DNA of 64,000 nt from Campylobacter devanensis (GCF_002139915.1 NZ_CP018788.1:992001-1056000), one strand, 5' to 3'; numbered from the stretch's first letter, positions 18,605 through 28,536 are shown. Numbers and translations: made by a program. The notes: generated by a model from the sequence alone, not told the origin.

Positions 18605-19088
18605 AACTTAGCCTTTGAAATTCATCTTTTAAGCTCTTAAATTGCTCCATAAACGGAACTCCATGAACTCTAGTATATCCTATAGTTGTAATGAAATTTG
18701 TATCTCTTTGCCATCTTGGGACAAGATGATAGTGTATATGCTCAGCTATCCCAGCACCAGCTGCTGCGCCTAAATTCATACCGATATTGACTCCATTAGC
18801 ATTTAAAACTCTCTTTAGCACATCTACACCGATTTGGACTATTTGACTCATCTCTAACCAAATTTGAGTATCTAAACTCTCAATATTATCTATATGCTCA
18901 TATGGAATTACCATAAATTCGCCCAAGGTATATGGATATCTATTCATCAAACCAAAGCAATTTTTAGCTCTAAATAGCATAAAATTCTCACTATCTCTAT
19001 TCTCATTAGCAATCTTACAAAAGACACATTCGCAATCCTTTGGCCTAGAAAAATACTCCGCTCTCCACGGCGCAAACTCATCTATCAT
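18579..19088 (-). CDS. HIT-family nucleotide-binding hydrolase
   Basis: 169 residues. The histidine triad H117-I-H119-Y-H121-L is complete within AEHIHYHLVPRW, so it should hydrolyse or transfer nucleotidyl groups (AMP-lysine, ApA or similar). DCECVFCK at 18-25 could bind zinc, as in the Ap4A-phosphorylase-like branch. The ATG overlaps the trpC stop by 4 bases. C. jejuni has the same trpC-HIT neighbourhood (from memory, Cj0498-Cj0499). Confidence 0.9.
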   Translation of the reverse strand: MIDEFAPWRAEYFSRPKDCECVFCKIANENRDSENFMLFRAKNCFGLMNRYPYTLGEFMVIPYEHIDNIESLDTQIWLEMSQIVQIGVDVLKRVLNANGVNIGMNLGAAAGAGIAEHIHYHLVPRWQRDTNFITTIGYTRVHGVPFMEQFKSLKDEFQRLSCENTIFAK

Positions 19089-19858
19089 TTAACACCCCTT
19101 ATATCCATTACCGCTTGGTATATATCATCTTGACGCATAAAATGCTCACCTATCAAAAATCCCCTAATGCCACTTTGATTTAAGCTCAAAATCTGATTAT
19201 ATGAGTATAATCCACTCTCAGCTACCACCACTCTATCTGATGGTATGAGCTCTTTTAACTTTAAGCTAAGCTCCATATCCATATCAAAGGTTTTTAAATT
19301 TCTATGATTTATCCCTATAAGTTTAGCATTAGTTTGTAAAGCTTTTTCTAAATCTTCTTCATCGTGAATTTCCATTAATACGGTTAAATTTAACTCATTA
19401 GCGTAATTTGATAACTCTATTAAGCTCTTTGTATCCAAAGCCTTCGCAATCAACAAAATCATATCCGCACCATAAATTCTAGCTTGAGCAATCTGATATC
19501 TATCTATGATAAAATCCTTTCTAAGCAAAGGCAAATTCACAAATCTACGCACCAATCCCAAATACTCAATACTACCTAAAAAATAGTGTGGCTCACATAA
19601 AACGCTTATCGCCCACGCTCCGGCTCTTTCATACTCCAAAGCTATTTGCAGTGGATCAAAATCATCCCTTATAACTCCCTTGCTAGGACTTGCCTTTTTA
19701 ACTTCAGCTATGATATTTATCCCATCTTTAAGGCTTTTAAGCGGATCAAGTGGGCTGCGTGAGTGGCTTAGGGCTTTTTGTAATATATTAAATGGTAGTT
19801 TCTGTTTTTGCTTCTCAAGATCAAATTTGGTTCTATCAATAATCTTATTTAATATCAT
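19085..19858 (-). CDS. trpC: Indole-3-glycerol-phosphate synthase
   Basis: 257 residues from the ATG at 19858, which overlaps the stop of the TPR-lipoprotein gene as ATGA. Closes the indole ring in tryptophan synthesis. Motifs: IIAEVKKASPSKGVIR, ISVLCEPHYFLGS, LPLLRKDFIIDRYQI, IGINHRNLKTF and VVAESGL, covering the catalytic Lys/Glu set of the (beta/alpha)8 barrel. It is monofunctional (no TrpF fusion), and no other trp gene is in the window. Confidence 0.95.
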   Translation of the reverse strand: MILNKIIDRTKFDLEKQKQKLPFNILQKALSHSRSPLDPLKSLKDGINIIAEVKKASPSKGVIRDDFDPLQIALEYERAGAWAISVLCEPHYFLGSIEYLGLVRRFVNLPLLRKDFIIDRYQIAQARIYGADMILLIAKALDTKSLIELSNYANELNLTVLMEIHDEEDLEKALQTNAKLIGINHRNLKTFDMDMELSLKLKELIPSDRVVVAESGLYSYNQILSLNQSGIRGFLIGEHFMRQDDIYQAVMDIRGVK

Positions 19859-21096
19859 TTTTTGCCTTTTATACACTTTGTAATCTTATTATAATGAGAT
19901 TTGAATTCATCCTGCTTCAAATACTCAGCGCCGATTTTTTCTATCCAATCAATAGCCATATCGCACTTTTTAAGCTTATAATATCCCCAAGCTATTGAGT
20001 CTATTATATATGGCGACTTAGGATTTAGCTCATAAGCCTTTAATACTAATTCAAGACCTTTATAGATGTTAATATCATGATCGATTAATATATATCCATA
20101 ATAATTATAATATACTGAATTATCTAGTTCATAAACAGACTCTTCAAAAAGCTTTATAATCTGTTCTATATTTTTAGTTTTGCTAAATTCATACTTATAT
20201 ATCGCCATTTTGGCTTTATAATCTTTGTTATCAGTTAACTCATAAAGTTGCTCTGCTAAGGCATAGGCCTCTTTATATTCTCCTAGCTGAGCATAAATTT
20301 GCGAGAGCAAATCATCGTTAAATTCATACTTTTTAAGCACTCTTTTGGCCTCTTTAAAATCCTCTTTATATAGCAAAATCTCAAGCGCATTAACAAGATA
20401 CTGACTAGCTTCATTCTCTAAATATAACTTTTCATAAATTTTTACCATATTATCAAAATCAGCTAAATTTGAGTATAAATCTAGCAAGACATAGCAAGTT
20501 CTTTGACCACAACCATTTTGATTTATCCACTCATTTGCAATCTTAGTAGCCCCAACATTATCGCCTAAAAAATCATTAAAAATGCTAACTATACGTATCA
20601 TATTATCTTCACTTTTATCAATTTCATATGCTCTGTTATATAGCTCCATAGCACGCTTTTTATCATCTTCAAAAGCATAGATATTAGCTAATAAAATATA
20701 ATTTTGGCTACTTTTATCTTTTTTGATTAACTTTTTAGCAAGCTGCTTAGCCTCTTTGAGTTCATAAATTGACAAAGCATAACCGATTTTTAGCCTTAGC
20801 GTTTGAGCATCATCGCCCTTTAGCTCATCCATTAATTTATATAACGAATTTGATTTTGCACTTAAAGCTAGTTTAGCAGACTCTTTTAAAAAGACCTCAT
20901 TTTGACTCTTTTGATATAATTGATAGAATAAATCACTAGCCTTAGCGACCTCGCCATCTTCTACCATCAAATAGGCGTTGATAATCTCTAAATCGCTATT
21001 ATCTTCTACATCATAAATGGTGCTAAAATGTGGCTGACCTACTCCACAACCACATAAGAAAAAAGCTAAAGCTATAACTGCCTTACGCCAATACAT
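19855..21096 (-). CDS. TPR-repeat lipoprotein
   Basis: 413 residues. Signal peptide with lipobox LCGC, lipidated Cys at 17. The rest is nearly all helix pairs of TPR type, for example NYILLANIYAFEDDKKRAM, YEIDKSEDNMIRIVSIFNDF, SVYYNYYGYILIDHD and KGLELVLKAYELNPKSPYI. Probably an outer- or inner-membrane-anchored periplasmic scaffold; partners are not known. It lies between the YkgJ gene (25-base overlap) and trpC; the C. jejuni counterpart (about Cj0497) has the same place. Confidence 0.82.
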   Translation of the reverse strand: MYWRKAVIALAFFLCGCGVGQPHFSTIYDVEDNSDLEIINAYLMVEDGEVAKASDLFYQLYQKSQNEVFLKESAKLALSAKSNSLYKLMDELKGDDAQTLRLKIGYALSIYELKEAKQLAKKLIKKDKSSQNYILLANIYAFEDDKKRAMELYNRAYEIDKSEDNMIRIVSIFNDFLGDNVGATKIANEWINQNGCGQRTCYVLLDLYSNLADFDNMVKIYEKLYLENEASQYLVNALEILLYKEDFKEAKRVLKKYEFNDDLLSQIYAQLGEYKEAYALAEQLYELTDNKDYKAKMAIYKYEFSKTKNIEQIIKLFEESVYELDNSVYYNYYGYILIDHDINIYKGLELVLKAYELNPKSPYIIDSIAWGYYKLKKCDMAIDWIEKIGAEYLKQDEFKSHYNKITKCIKGKK

Positions 21097-21443
21097 TCTC
21101 TCTCCAACTCTTTATAATTTTTTTTAAAATGCTCCCAAAATGGGAAGGTTCTACACTGCTTAGGTCTATACTCATATATAGAGCAATTTTTATTTTTCTC
21201 ATCAAAAAATATACACGCCCAGCCATTTTGATATGGTTTTTCTTTAATACTATACTTATTATCAAATTTTTCTAAAAATATCTCTTTAATAAGCTCTGGC
21301 TTATAGCCTAAATACTCACCCAAACTTCTAATCTCATCTTCACTAATCCATATATATCCACTCTCGCCAGTGCAACATTTACCACCGCACTCATCGCATT
21401 TGCTAGAGTCAAACTCATAATTAAACCCATCTTGCCTTATCAC
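21072..21443 (-). CDS. YkgJ-family cysteine-cluster protein
   Basis: 123 residues. Cysteine cluster CDECGGKCCTGESGYIWIS near the N-terminus and C-terminal NCSIYEYRPKQCRTFPFWEH match the UPF0153/YkgJ family, thought to bind zinc or iron-sulfur. No membrane segment. The ATG overlaps the stop of the methyltransferase gene. The biochemical role is unknown. Confidence 0.85.
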   Translation of the reverse strand: MIRQDGFNYEFDSSKCDECGGKCCTGESGYIWISEDEIRSLGEYLGYKPELIKEIFLEKFDNKYSIKEKPYQNGWACIFFDEKNKNCSIYEYRPKQCRTFPFWEHFKKNYKELERECIGVRQL

Positions 21444-22138
21444 TTATAAACCTTACTTATAGTATTTGCTCTTTTAAAAATCTCTTTTGTCTCTATGCTA
21501 AATTCATCTTTATCAAAAACCACCAAAGGTGGCAAAATCTCGCACATAGATTTACTACTTTTTTTAGCCTCAAATAGTGCTAGTTTAGCGTTTTGACCTC
21601 TTTTAGAATGGACAAATCTAAGCTTTGTTAAATTTAGTTTAAATTTAACCAATAATGCTAAAATCCATCCAATTTGCTTTGCATCATAGCAAAAATATAG
21701 CACACCTTTTGGTTTTAGATTTCTATTAGCCCCAGCTAAAAATTGCTCAAGACTTAAAGAGTCATTATATCTTGAGTTTGCTATATGTTTATTTTGGCTT
21801 TTTGTTACTCCAAAGTGATAAAATGGCGGATTAGAGATGATAAAATCAAATTTAATCTCACTTTTAAACTCGCTAAAATCTCCTGTGATAAACTCTGCAG
21901 TAATACCATTTACACTAGCATTATACTGGCTAATTTGTACATTTATAGGGTTTATATCTATACCTTTTAAGATTACACTGCTATCACGAGCAACCAAAAG
22001 CCCTAAAATCCCACATCCGCATCCAACATCTAAAATATCACCCCTAAGCTTGCTAGCGCTGATAAAATCATATAAAAATAGAGTATCGCTATTATATCTA
22101 TACCCATTTTCAAGCTGATAAAGCTCAAGCTGACTCAT
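21440..22138 (-). CDS. tRNA1(Val) A37 N6-methyltransferase-like protein
   Basis: 232 residues. N-terminal QLENGYRYNSDTLFLYDFI, motif I ILDVGCGCGILGLLVARD and the N6-adenine motif NPPFYHFG are all typical of TrmN6/YfiC. It should methylate an adenine in tRNA, but the exact target is inferred. Overlaps the coiled-coil lipoprotein by 14 bases. Confidence 0.85.
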   Translation of the reverse strand: MSQLELYQLENGYRYNSDTLFLYDFISASKLRGDILDVGCGCGILGLLVARDSSVILKGIDINPINVQISQYNASVNGITAEFITGDFSEFKSEIKFDFIISNPPFYHFGVTKSQNKHIANSRYNDSLSLEQFLAGANRNLKPKGVLYFCYDAKQIGWILALLVKFKLNLTKLRFVHSKRGQNAKLALFEAKKSSKSMCEILPPLVVFDKDEFSIETKEIFKRANTISKVYK

Positions 22139-23657
22139 TATTATCTCTATTTATCTCTTGGGTTTTGATATTTTTTATTAACTCTTCATAATATTTTTTT
22201 TGATTTTCTATCTCTTTACTATGCTCTTTTTTATTCATTTCAATAGTATCTTTAGCTTTTTTTATAATAGTTGCAATTTGTGAGTTTAACTCACTATTTT
22301 TAATCTCTAAGTCTGTAATTTTTGAGTTTAATAGCTCATAATTTGCCAGCTTTTTAGTGTTATTCATATCGCTTTTTAGGCTTAAAATTTGCGATTTTAA
22401 GCGTTCTATCTCTTTATCCTTACTGGCTGTTTTTTTCTCTAGTTCATCTATTTTTTGTGCGCTTTTATTGGCGTCTCTTATGTTAAATTCAATCTTTTTT
22501 CTTAAATCAATTATTGAATCTTTATACTCTTTTTCTTTATTTTTTAACTCTTTTTTATAATTAATCTCTTGATTTACTAGTTTTGCATTTAAGCTAGCAA
22601 TTGTCATATTTTGATCTTTTAGACTCTTTTCATACTGCTCTTTTATCTTTTTATCGCTTGCAGTTTGAGTCATTTTATAGCTATTTTGTAGATCTTTTTT
22701 GAGCTCTTTTAGCTCTTTTTCTTTATTATCATTTATATTTTTTATAGTTAAATTTAGTTTTTTTATCTCTGAGTTTTTACTATTTAATTCATTAAAATAT
22801 TCACTCCTTTGCCTATCGATTTGCGCTTGGAGTTCACTTACATTTTTGGCATTTTGGTTTTGAAGATCAATAAGTGCTAGAGTTTGAGAATGCATAAGTT
22901 GATTTATCTCTTCATTTTTGCTAGTTATCTCTTTTTTTAGCGTATTTATCTCCTTTTCTTTTGCACTTAAATTACTATTAGCCTCACTATTGGCTTTTAA
23001 ATTTTGCGCCTTAAGTGCTGCTATTTCATCACTTAATTTTTGATTACTATTTTGAAGATTTTGATTCTCTAACTTCTCTTTCATAGCGCTATTTTTTACC
23101 ATCTCATCAGCTACGATTTTAGACTTTTGAAGTTTAGAGTTTAACTCATCAACATTACTTTCTAAATTTACAATTTTCTCTTCATATTTTTTGATACTCT
23201 CTATACTTTGAGCCTGTAATTCATTTATTCTTTTTGTTAATTCGTTGATATTTTCTTGGTGCTGAGCTTGCACGGATTGCAAGGCTTCATTATAGTTATT
23301 TTGAGCATTTTTATCAGCATTTATTAGAGCTATTTTTTGGCTTTCAACCTCTTTTGCTAGCTCTAAATTTTGCCGCATCAACTGAACATTATCACTTAAT
23401 AAAACCCTATTATCACGAATTGCAATCTCTAGGTTATGTTTGAGTAAATTTGGCTCATTTGGTATCTCTAGGACATCACTTTGGATATTATTACCACGCA
23501 CCTCAAGCCACGAAAAATAATCCCCAAGTGCCTCGTATTCAGATTTTAAGACATATCTATTTTGTTCGCTAGGGCTTAAATCATCAAAGCTAACTTGCTT
23601 ATCATCTCCGCAGCCAACTAGCAATGCGCCAACTAGAAAATACCAAATTTTACTCAC
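22125..23657 (-). CDS. Large coiled-coil lipoprotein
   Basis: 510 residues. Signal peptide with lipobox LVGC (lipidated Cys 16), then a short ordered stretch (FDDLSPSEQNRYVLKSEYEA, with SWLEVRGNNIQSDV), and from about residue 90 to the end almost unbroken heptad-like coiled coil rich in K, E, N, Q and S. No transmembrane segment beyond the signal. The architecture suggests a membrane-anchored rod or spacer in the periplasm. I do not recognise a family. The low-complexity composition means database hits to other coiled coils could be misleading. Confidence 0.7.
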   Translation of the reverse strand: MSKIWYFLVGALLVGCGDDKQVSFDDLSPSEQNRYVLKSEYEALGDYFSWLEVRGNNIQSDVLEIPNEPNLLKHNLEIAIRDNRVLLSDNVQLMRQNLELAKEVESQKIALINADKNAQNNYNEALQSVQAQHQENINELTKRINELQAQSIESIKKYEEKIVNLESNVDELNSKLQKSKIVADEMVKNSAMKEKLENQNLQNSNQKLSDEIAALKAQNLKANSEANSNLSAKEKEINTLKKEITSKNEEINQLMHSQTLALIDLQNQNAKNVSELQAQIDRQRSEYFNELNSKNSEIKKLNLTIKNINDNKEKELKELKKDLQNSYKMTQTASDKKIKEQYEKSLKDQNMTIASLNAKLVNQEINYKKELKNKEKEYKDSIIDLRKKIEFNIRDANKSAQKIDELEKKTASKDKEIERLKSQILSLKSDMNNTKKLANYELLNSKITDLEIKNSELNSQIATIIKKAKDTIEMNKKEHSKEIENQKKYYEELIKNIKTQEINRDNNESA

Positions 23658-23659
23658 TA

Positions 23660-24613
23660 TTACGCCTTATTTATTATATAATTAATAATTTTATGTGCAT
23701 CATTTAGTGCTGATACAATGCTAGCTCCATTTTTACTAGCGATATCACCACCTACATATAGGCCTTTTACATTAGTTTGTAAATTTTCATCTACGATTGG
23801 CTTAGTATCGCTATCAAGCTCTATGCCACATTTTTGTAAAAAATCAACCGGAGTTGAACCGCCAATTGCATATATAATTCTATCATATATAACTACACTT
23901 CCATCGCTATAGCTTACTGATACTTTACCATTATCATTTTCTATACCTGTAATATCTACACCTAATTTTAAAGTTAGCTTGCCATCTCTTGCGCTATCTT
24001 CTACAGCGGCTAGATTTATATCATTTAATCTAGTAAATGTAGATCTTCTATAATTTAGCGTTACATCATTGCAACCGCTTAAATCTACAGCATATTCAGC
24101 TGCTGAGTTTCCACCACCTACTACAATGATTTTTTCACCACAATTACAATTATTTAAATTATAATTTACAACTTGGATTAATGAAGGTGGAATTTTATAT
24201 TCTGGCTTATTTGGCTTGCCCATTCTACCTATACCAACCATTACATTTTTAGCTTTAAATACGCCTTTTGCTGTAGTTACAATTAGCAGATCGCCATCTT
24301 TTTTTACACTTTCAACCTCAGCATTAAAAACTGCTTCAATATCGCCATCATCAAGCAATTTATCAAAATAATTTAATGTGCTTTCTTTTGTTCCATCAAA
24401 GAACTCTACGCAGCCTCTTGTCTCGCTCTCTAAACCTTTATAAACCTTATCTACACGCTTACCATCTTTGTAGAATTTGCGAATTGTTTGAGAGTGATTA
24501 TCGCCTTTTTCTAAAAGAAGAACATTTTTAAATCCTGCTTTTTTAGCCTCAACTACTGAAGCGATACCAAAAGGACCGCCACCAATAACTACCACATCAT
24601 ATAAATTTTCCAT
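23660..24613 (-). CDS. FAD/NAD(P)-dependent oxidoreductase, YpdA/TrxB-like without CxxC
   Basis: 317 residues from the ATG at 24613 with GGAG upstream; an ATG at 24625 is part of that site. Two Rossmann folds: VVVIGGGPFGIAS for FAD and IIVVGGGNSAAEYAVDL for NAD(P), with the second FAD motif GLYVGGDIASKNGASIVSAL. The CxxC redox pair of thioredoxin reductase is absent. This pattern fits YpdA-type disulfide reductases or ferredoxin/flavodoxin-NADP reductase relatives. The substrate is unknown; a C. jejuni homologue exists (about Cj0559). Confidence 0.8.
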   Translation of the reverse strand: MENLYDVVVIGGGPFGIASVVEAKKAGFKNVLLLEKGDNHSQTIRKFYKDGKRVDKVYKGLESETRGCVEFFDGTKESTLNYFDKLLDDGDIEAVFNAEVESVKKDGDLLIVTTAKGVFKAKNVMVGIGRMGKPNKPEYKIPPSLIQVVNYNLNNCNCGEKIIVVGGGNSAAEYAVDLSGCNDVTLNYRRSTFTRLNDINLAAVEDSARDGKLTLKLGVDITGIENDNGKVSVSYSDGSVVIYDRIIYAIGGSTPVDFLQKCGIELDSDTKPIVDENLQTNVKGLYVGGDIASKNGASIVSALNDAHKIINYIINKA

Positions 24614-24773
24614 ATTTTTCTCCATTTATTATATTTTTAAAACATAAAATATTAAATATATCTAAATTCAACTTAAATTACTATTGATTTTTAAAAGTAA
24701 ATTATTAGATAAATTCAAAATATATTTTAATTAAATAAATACAATACAATTTAAAGATTAAACATATAAATGG

Positions 24774-24779
24774 TATAAT
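24774..24779 (+). promoter_or_regulatory. Extended -10 of the small lipoprotein gene
   Basis: TGGTATAAT with TATAAT at 24774-24779, 20 nt before the ATG, preceded by A/T-rich sequence. Confidence 0.6.
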
Positions 24780-24798
24780 TTAGCAAAAAAGGAAAAAA

Positions 24799-25269
24799 AT
24801 GTTAAAAAACCTCACCTTTCTTATCATTTCATTAATGTTGGCTGGTTGCTGGGGAAAAAGCTCACTTCACTCAGATGCTAATCTTAAAAACGAATTATTA
24901 GCCTATACGCAAAAACACAACTCTGCTGAAATATTACTAGTTGCTACCTACCTAAATCCAATATATCAAGGAGAATTTACGACTGATATGCAAGATTTTG
25001 ATACCTTTATAGTATCAATCTATCCACAAAATTTAACTCCAAAATCTGTAACTATAAATTCACTTGATGCTACACTAACTAAACTAGAAAAAGATGATAA
25101 ACTCTCTACTTTAGTTTCGATGACCATACCTTGGAGTAATTATTATAAAGCCACTATTCCAACTCAAAAATCAAATATCCTAAGCGTAAATATCACTCTA
25201 GATAACAACACTACAGCTACGCTAAATTTCCAAAAAGTCGCCCGCTCACTCTACTGGCATACTAGATAA
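24799..25269 (+). CDS. Small hypothetical lipoprotein
   Basis: 156 residues. Signal peptide with lipobox LAGC (MLKNLTFLIISLMLAGCWGK). The mature part holds beta-rich sequence with DTFIVSIYPQNLTP, LSTLVSMTIPWSNYYKATIP and LDNNTTATLNFQKVARSLYW. No family recognised. It is a single-gene transcript, with its own -10 box and a good ribosome site (AAAGGAA). Confidence 0.65.
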   Translation: MLKNLTFLIISLMLAGCWGKSSLHSDANLKNELLAYTQKHNSAEILLVATYLNPIYQGEFTTDMQDFDTFIVSIYPQNLTPKSVTINSLDATLTKLEKDDKLSTLVSMTIPWSNYYKATIPTQKSNILSVNITLDNNTTATLNFQKVARSLYWHTR

Positions 25270-25297
25270 ATTTACAAATTTAAAACTAAAAACCAAA

Positions 25298-25325
25298 CAA
25301 AGGCAAGCCTAAAAGCTTACCTTTG
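25298..25325 (-). terminator. Intrinsic terminator embedded in the end of slt
   Basis: On the minus strand CAAAGGTAAGC pairs with GCTTGCCTTTG (11 bp, one G-U) around a 6-base loop that contains the slt stop codon, followed by a T-rich tail. On the plus strand the wobble becomes a C-A mismatch, so it works better for slt. Confidence 0.65.
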
Positions 25326-26970
25326 GCCTAAATCCATCGCTTAACTCAGGGATTAAAACATTGTCAAAAAAGTGCGATATTTTAGTACTTTTACCAAGAG
25401 CAGCAAGATATATTATATAATTAGCCAAAACCTTTTTGCCATATATTCTACTCTCAGCATACGGCACCAAATCCATAGACAAAAATGGCTCATATCTACT
25501 ATACTCGCTTTTACGATTAAATAGATCTCCACGAAGCAACATACGCTTAGTAAAGCCGATTCCACCATTATAAGCGTATGCTATAAATAGCGGATTATAT
25601 AGATAATTTTCTAAATAATCTAAGTGAAAATTCGCAAATTTATAGGCAATTTCTGGCTTAAACATATCATCAATATCAAATTTATTCATTTCAAGTTTAG
25701 CAGCTATATCTTTAGCCAAAAACGGCATAAATTGCATCATCCCAAGAGCGTATGAAGTGGATATCGCACTAGGGACAAACCTACTCTCTTGTCTAGCAAG
25801 GGCTAAAATCAGTGCTTGCCGCCTGATATCTTTTGTACCAATGTATTCCATAAATGGCATCGGATAGAAGTGAATTTTATGATTATGCGCTCTTTCCATT
25901 ATATAGCTATACTCTCCAAGGGTGCTTTGAGTATAAAACCTTGATGCATATGAGATTAGCTCAGAGCTTGGCATTTTAGCTACTTTCTCTCTTGTGCGTT
26001 GCCATGTAAATGGGTCGGTATAATCATATTTTAATAACTCTTTTGTAGCTGGCCTTGGTACTGCTATTTTAATCTTTTCACCACTAGTAAATTCTCTAGC
26101 ATAAAGGCTATAGATATTGATATCAGCACTTTTAGCAATCTGTTCTAAAATATTCTCATCTTTAGTAATTAGATATATCCAAAAATTAGCATTATCTTTA
26201 TTGCTAGCAAATTTGGATTTTGTAGCAGCTACTTTAAAAAACTCCACTGCCCTACTCTCATTATGCAATAAAATCGCATTTAATCCAAATATAAATGCCA
26301 TATCGCTATTGAGTAGCTCAGCACTAACTCCTAATAAACTACTACGAAATTTGGCATTTTTTTTATTAATTACAGAGTCTTGAACAATTGATTTAAATTG
26401 CCAATGATTTAGGCTATTTGTGATTAATTTTACACTTGGAATGTAGGTATTTAAAAACTCTTCTTTATTTTTAGCGGCTGCGTAGTGTCTAAAATATCCA
26501 ACCGGATCACCAACTGCTATATAATAAGCTAGTGGGTCTGCTGTATTAAATCCTTGAATATAATTTACAAATTTAGAACCACTAGTTTTTAAGCGTGTTA
26601 CTAAATCTGCCCTTTGGCTAGGCATTAAAGAGTTTATAAATCCAGCGCTTATAACCATATTTTGACATGTCCAATTAGCAGTATGAATATTGTTAAAATT
26701 ATATTTAGAACAATCAGCTACTTTCTCTTTTATAGGGCCAATTTTTTTATCAAAAAGCGCTTTAATGCTACCTTGATAGCGAAAAATCTGCCCTTGTAAT
26801 TTCTTTAGTTGAGCCTTGCTAGCTTTTTTTTCATTAGCAAATCTATATATATAATAATCCTTGACTAGTCCTTTTGGTGCTGTTTTTAAATTCTCATAGC
26901 TTGGCACACTAGCCCAAAGCGGTATAACCAAAAAAGTTAAAAATAGACTAAATTTGATAAGCCAACGCAC
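25309..26970 (-). CDS. slt: Soluble lytic murein transglycosylase
   Basis: 553 residues with a signal peptide (about 1-20). A long helical superhelix region fills most of the protein, and the lysozyme-like catalytic domain begins near 385: ALARQESRFVPSAISTSYAL with catalytic Glu395, then MMQFMPFLA and AYAYNGGIGF. Cleaves glycan strands to 1,6-anhydromuramoyl products in the periplasm. Its start overlaps yggT by 23 bases; slt-yggT-gltX is the order remembered from C. jejuni. Confidence 0.92.
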   Translation of the reverse strand: MRWLIKFSLFLTFLVIPLWASVPSYENLKTAPKGLVKDYYIYRFANEKKASKAQLKKLQGQIFRYQGSIKALFDKKIGPIKEKVADCSKYNFNNIHTANWTCQNMVISAGFINSLMPSQRADLVTRLKTSGSKFVNYIQGFNTADPLAYYIAVGDPVGYFRHYAAAKNKEEFLNTYIPSVKLITNSLNHWQFKSIVQDSVINKKNAKFRSSLLGVSAELLNSDMAFIFGLNAILLHNESRAVEFFKVAATKSKFASNKDNANFWIYLITKDENILEQIAKSADINIYSLYAREFTSGEKIKIAVPRPATKELLKYDYTDPFTWQRTREKVAKMPSSELISYASRFYTQSTLGEYSYIMERAHNHKIHFYPMPFMEYIGTKDIRRQALILALARQESRFVPSAISTSYALGMMQFMPFLAKDIAAKLEMNKFDIDDMFKPEIAYKFANFHLDYLENYLYNPLFIAYAYNGGIGFTKRMLLRGDLFNRKSEYSRYEPFLSMDLVPYAESRIYGKKVLANYIIYLAALGKSTKISHFFDNVLIPELSDGFRPKVSF

Positions 26971-27247
26971 GGATATATCCTAATACAAATCTACTTATAA
27001 ACTCCAAAGCAAGAAGTATTATAATAGGCGCTATATCGATCCCACCAAAGATCGTTGGAATTCTAAGCTTTCTTATGAGATTATACGCTGGGGCGCTAAG
27101 GCGATAAAGTAACTGGACAATAGGATTAAATGGATCTGGTCTTACCCAGCTCACAAGCGCTGCAGCTATGATTATAAATGTATAAGCTCTTATTACTATT
27201 TCTAAAATATCAACCACTGATATTATAAAATGGGATAAAATCGTCAT
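26948..27247 (-). CDS. YggT-family inner-membrane protein
   Basis: 99 residues with two or three hydrophobic segments and the YggT pattern [20 protein letters not shown] followed by [12 protein letters not shown]. YggT proteins have been linked to osmotic tolerance and cell-shape functions, but the mechanism is unknown. Overlaps the gltX stop by 4 bases. Confidence 0.88.
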   Translation of the reverse strand: MTILSHFIISVVDILEIVIRAYTFIIIAAALVSWVRPDPFNPIVQLLYRLSAPAYNLIRKLRIPTIFGGIDIAPIIILLALEFISRFVLGYIRALAYQI

Positions 27248-28533
27248 TTGGCTACAATCTCCTTAATATCAGATCTTATCAATGGATATAGATCTTTAAG
27301 CTCTGGGCCATGCTCAGCGCCCGTTAAAAGCAATCTAAGTGGCATAAATAGCGATTTACCTTTTAAATTTGTCTCATCAGATATCACAATTTTAAGCTCA
27401 TCAAAGCTATGTGGAATTTGCATATTTAAGATAACTTTTCTTATCTCATCTGCTTCTTTTTGCCATTGTGGTGGGATAATTTTGGCTGAGTTAATAGCGT
27501 CAATTTTGGCTATTATTTCAGGGATTAAGCTACTTTCTTGAGTATAGAATCTAGCTAAATCTGGCGAGCTAAACCCAAGCTCAACTAGCCTATCATCACT
27601 AGCGAGTTTGATATGCTCTCTATTGATTTGAGCGAGCTTTTCTTCGCTAAATTTAGCTGGCGAGCGTGAAATATTGCTTATATCAAACCAACTAGCAGCC
27701 TCTTGAATAGTAAAGATTTCACACGGCGTTTTATTGCCTATTAATATCAGATAATTTGCTATAGCCTCAGGCATATAACCCTTATCCAAAAGATAGCTAA
27801 CAGAAGAGCTATTATCCCTTTTGCTCATCTTTTTACCATCCATATTTAGGATTATAGGCAAGTGAGCGTAGCTTATCTCTTGAGTATATCCTAGGGCTTC
27901 TCTAATCAAATTTTGCTTTGGAGTATTGCTTACATGATCTTCACCCCTAATTATCATAGTTACACCCTCAAGCATATCATCAATCGCACAAGCGAAGTTA
28001 TATGTAGGAGTTTTATCAGCTCTTAATAGCACAAAGCTATCTATATTTTCAGGCTCAAACACTATCTCGCCTTTAATCTTATCAACAAATTTTTGTGTTG
28101 TTTTAGGTGCTTTTAGCCTCAAAGCCGCTGGGCGTGGATTGTTTAAAATCTCTTCATCACTTAAGTTTTCACAACTCCCATCATATCTATATGCTACGCC
28201 ATTTCTAGCGGCTTCTTCTCTCTTTTTTTCTAGTGTCTCATCATCACAAAAACACAAAAAAGCCTTCTTATCTATTAAAAGCTTAGCCCCAAACTCTTGA
28301 TGAAATTTAAGATTTTGGCTTTGATAATAAAGAGTATCCCATTTAATCCCAAATTTCTTTAAAATCTCCATTATCTCTTTATCTTTGCCCTCTATATTTC
28401 TCTCTTTATCAGTATCTTCTATACGAAGTATGAAGCCACTTTTATCTTGAAGTGAAGATATATAATTTAATATAGCAACTCTTAAATTCCCAATATGCAT
28501 ATCACCTGTTGGCGATGGCGCAAAACGATACAT
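27244..28533 (-). CDS. gltX: Glutamyl-tRNA synthetase
   Basis: 429 residues, class I. The HIGH-type motif is HIGN at 13-16 in [12 protein letters not shown], and KMSKR is at 235-239. It is shorter than E. coli GltX (471), with a reduced anticodon-binding end. Campylobacter species usually have two GltX paralogues, one of which charges tRNA-Gln for amidation; which one this is cannot be decided by eye. Four bases separate it from queC. Confidence 0.95.
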   Translation of the reverse strand: MYRFAPSPTGDMHIGNLRVAILNYISSLQDKSGFILRIEDTDKERNIEGKDKEIMEILKKFGIKWDTLYYQSQNLKFHQEFGAKLLIDKKAFLCFCDDETLEKKREEAARNGVAYRYDGSCENLSDEEILNNPRPAALRLKAPKTTQKFVDKIKGEIVFEPENIDSFVLLRADKTPTYNFACAIDDMLEGVTMIIRGEDHVSNTPKQNLIREALGYTQEISYAHLPIILNMDGKKMSKRDNSSSVSYLLDKGYMPEAIANYLILIGNKTPCEIFTIQEAASWFDISNISRSPAKFSEEKLAQINREHIKLASDDRLVELGFSSPDLARFYTQESSLIPEIIAKIDAINSAKIIPPQWQKEADEIRKVILNMQIPHSFDELKIVISDETNLKGKSLFMPLRLLLTGAEHGPELKDLYPLIRSDIKEIVAK

Positions 28534-28536
28534 ATC

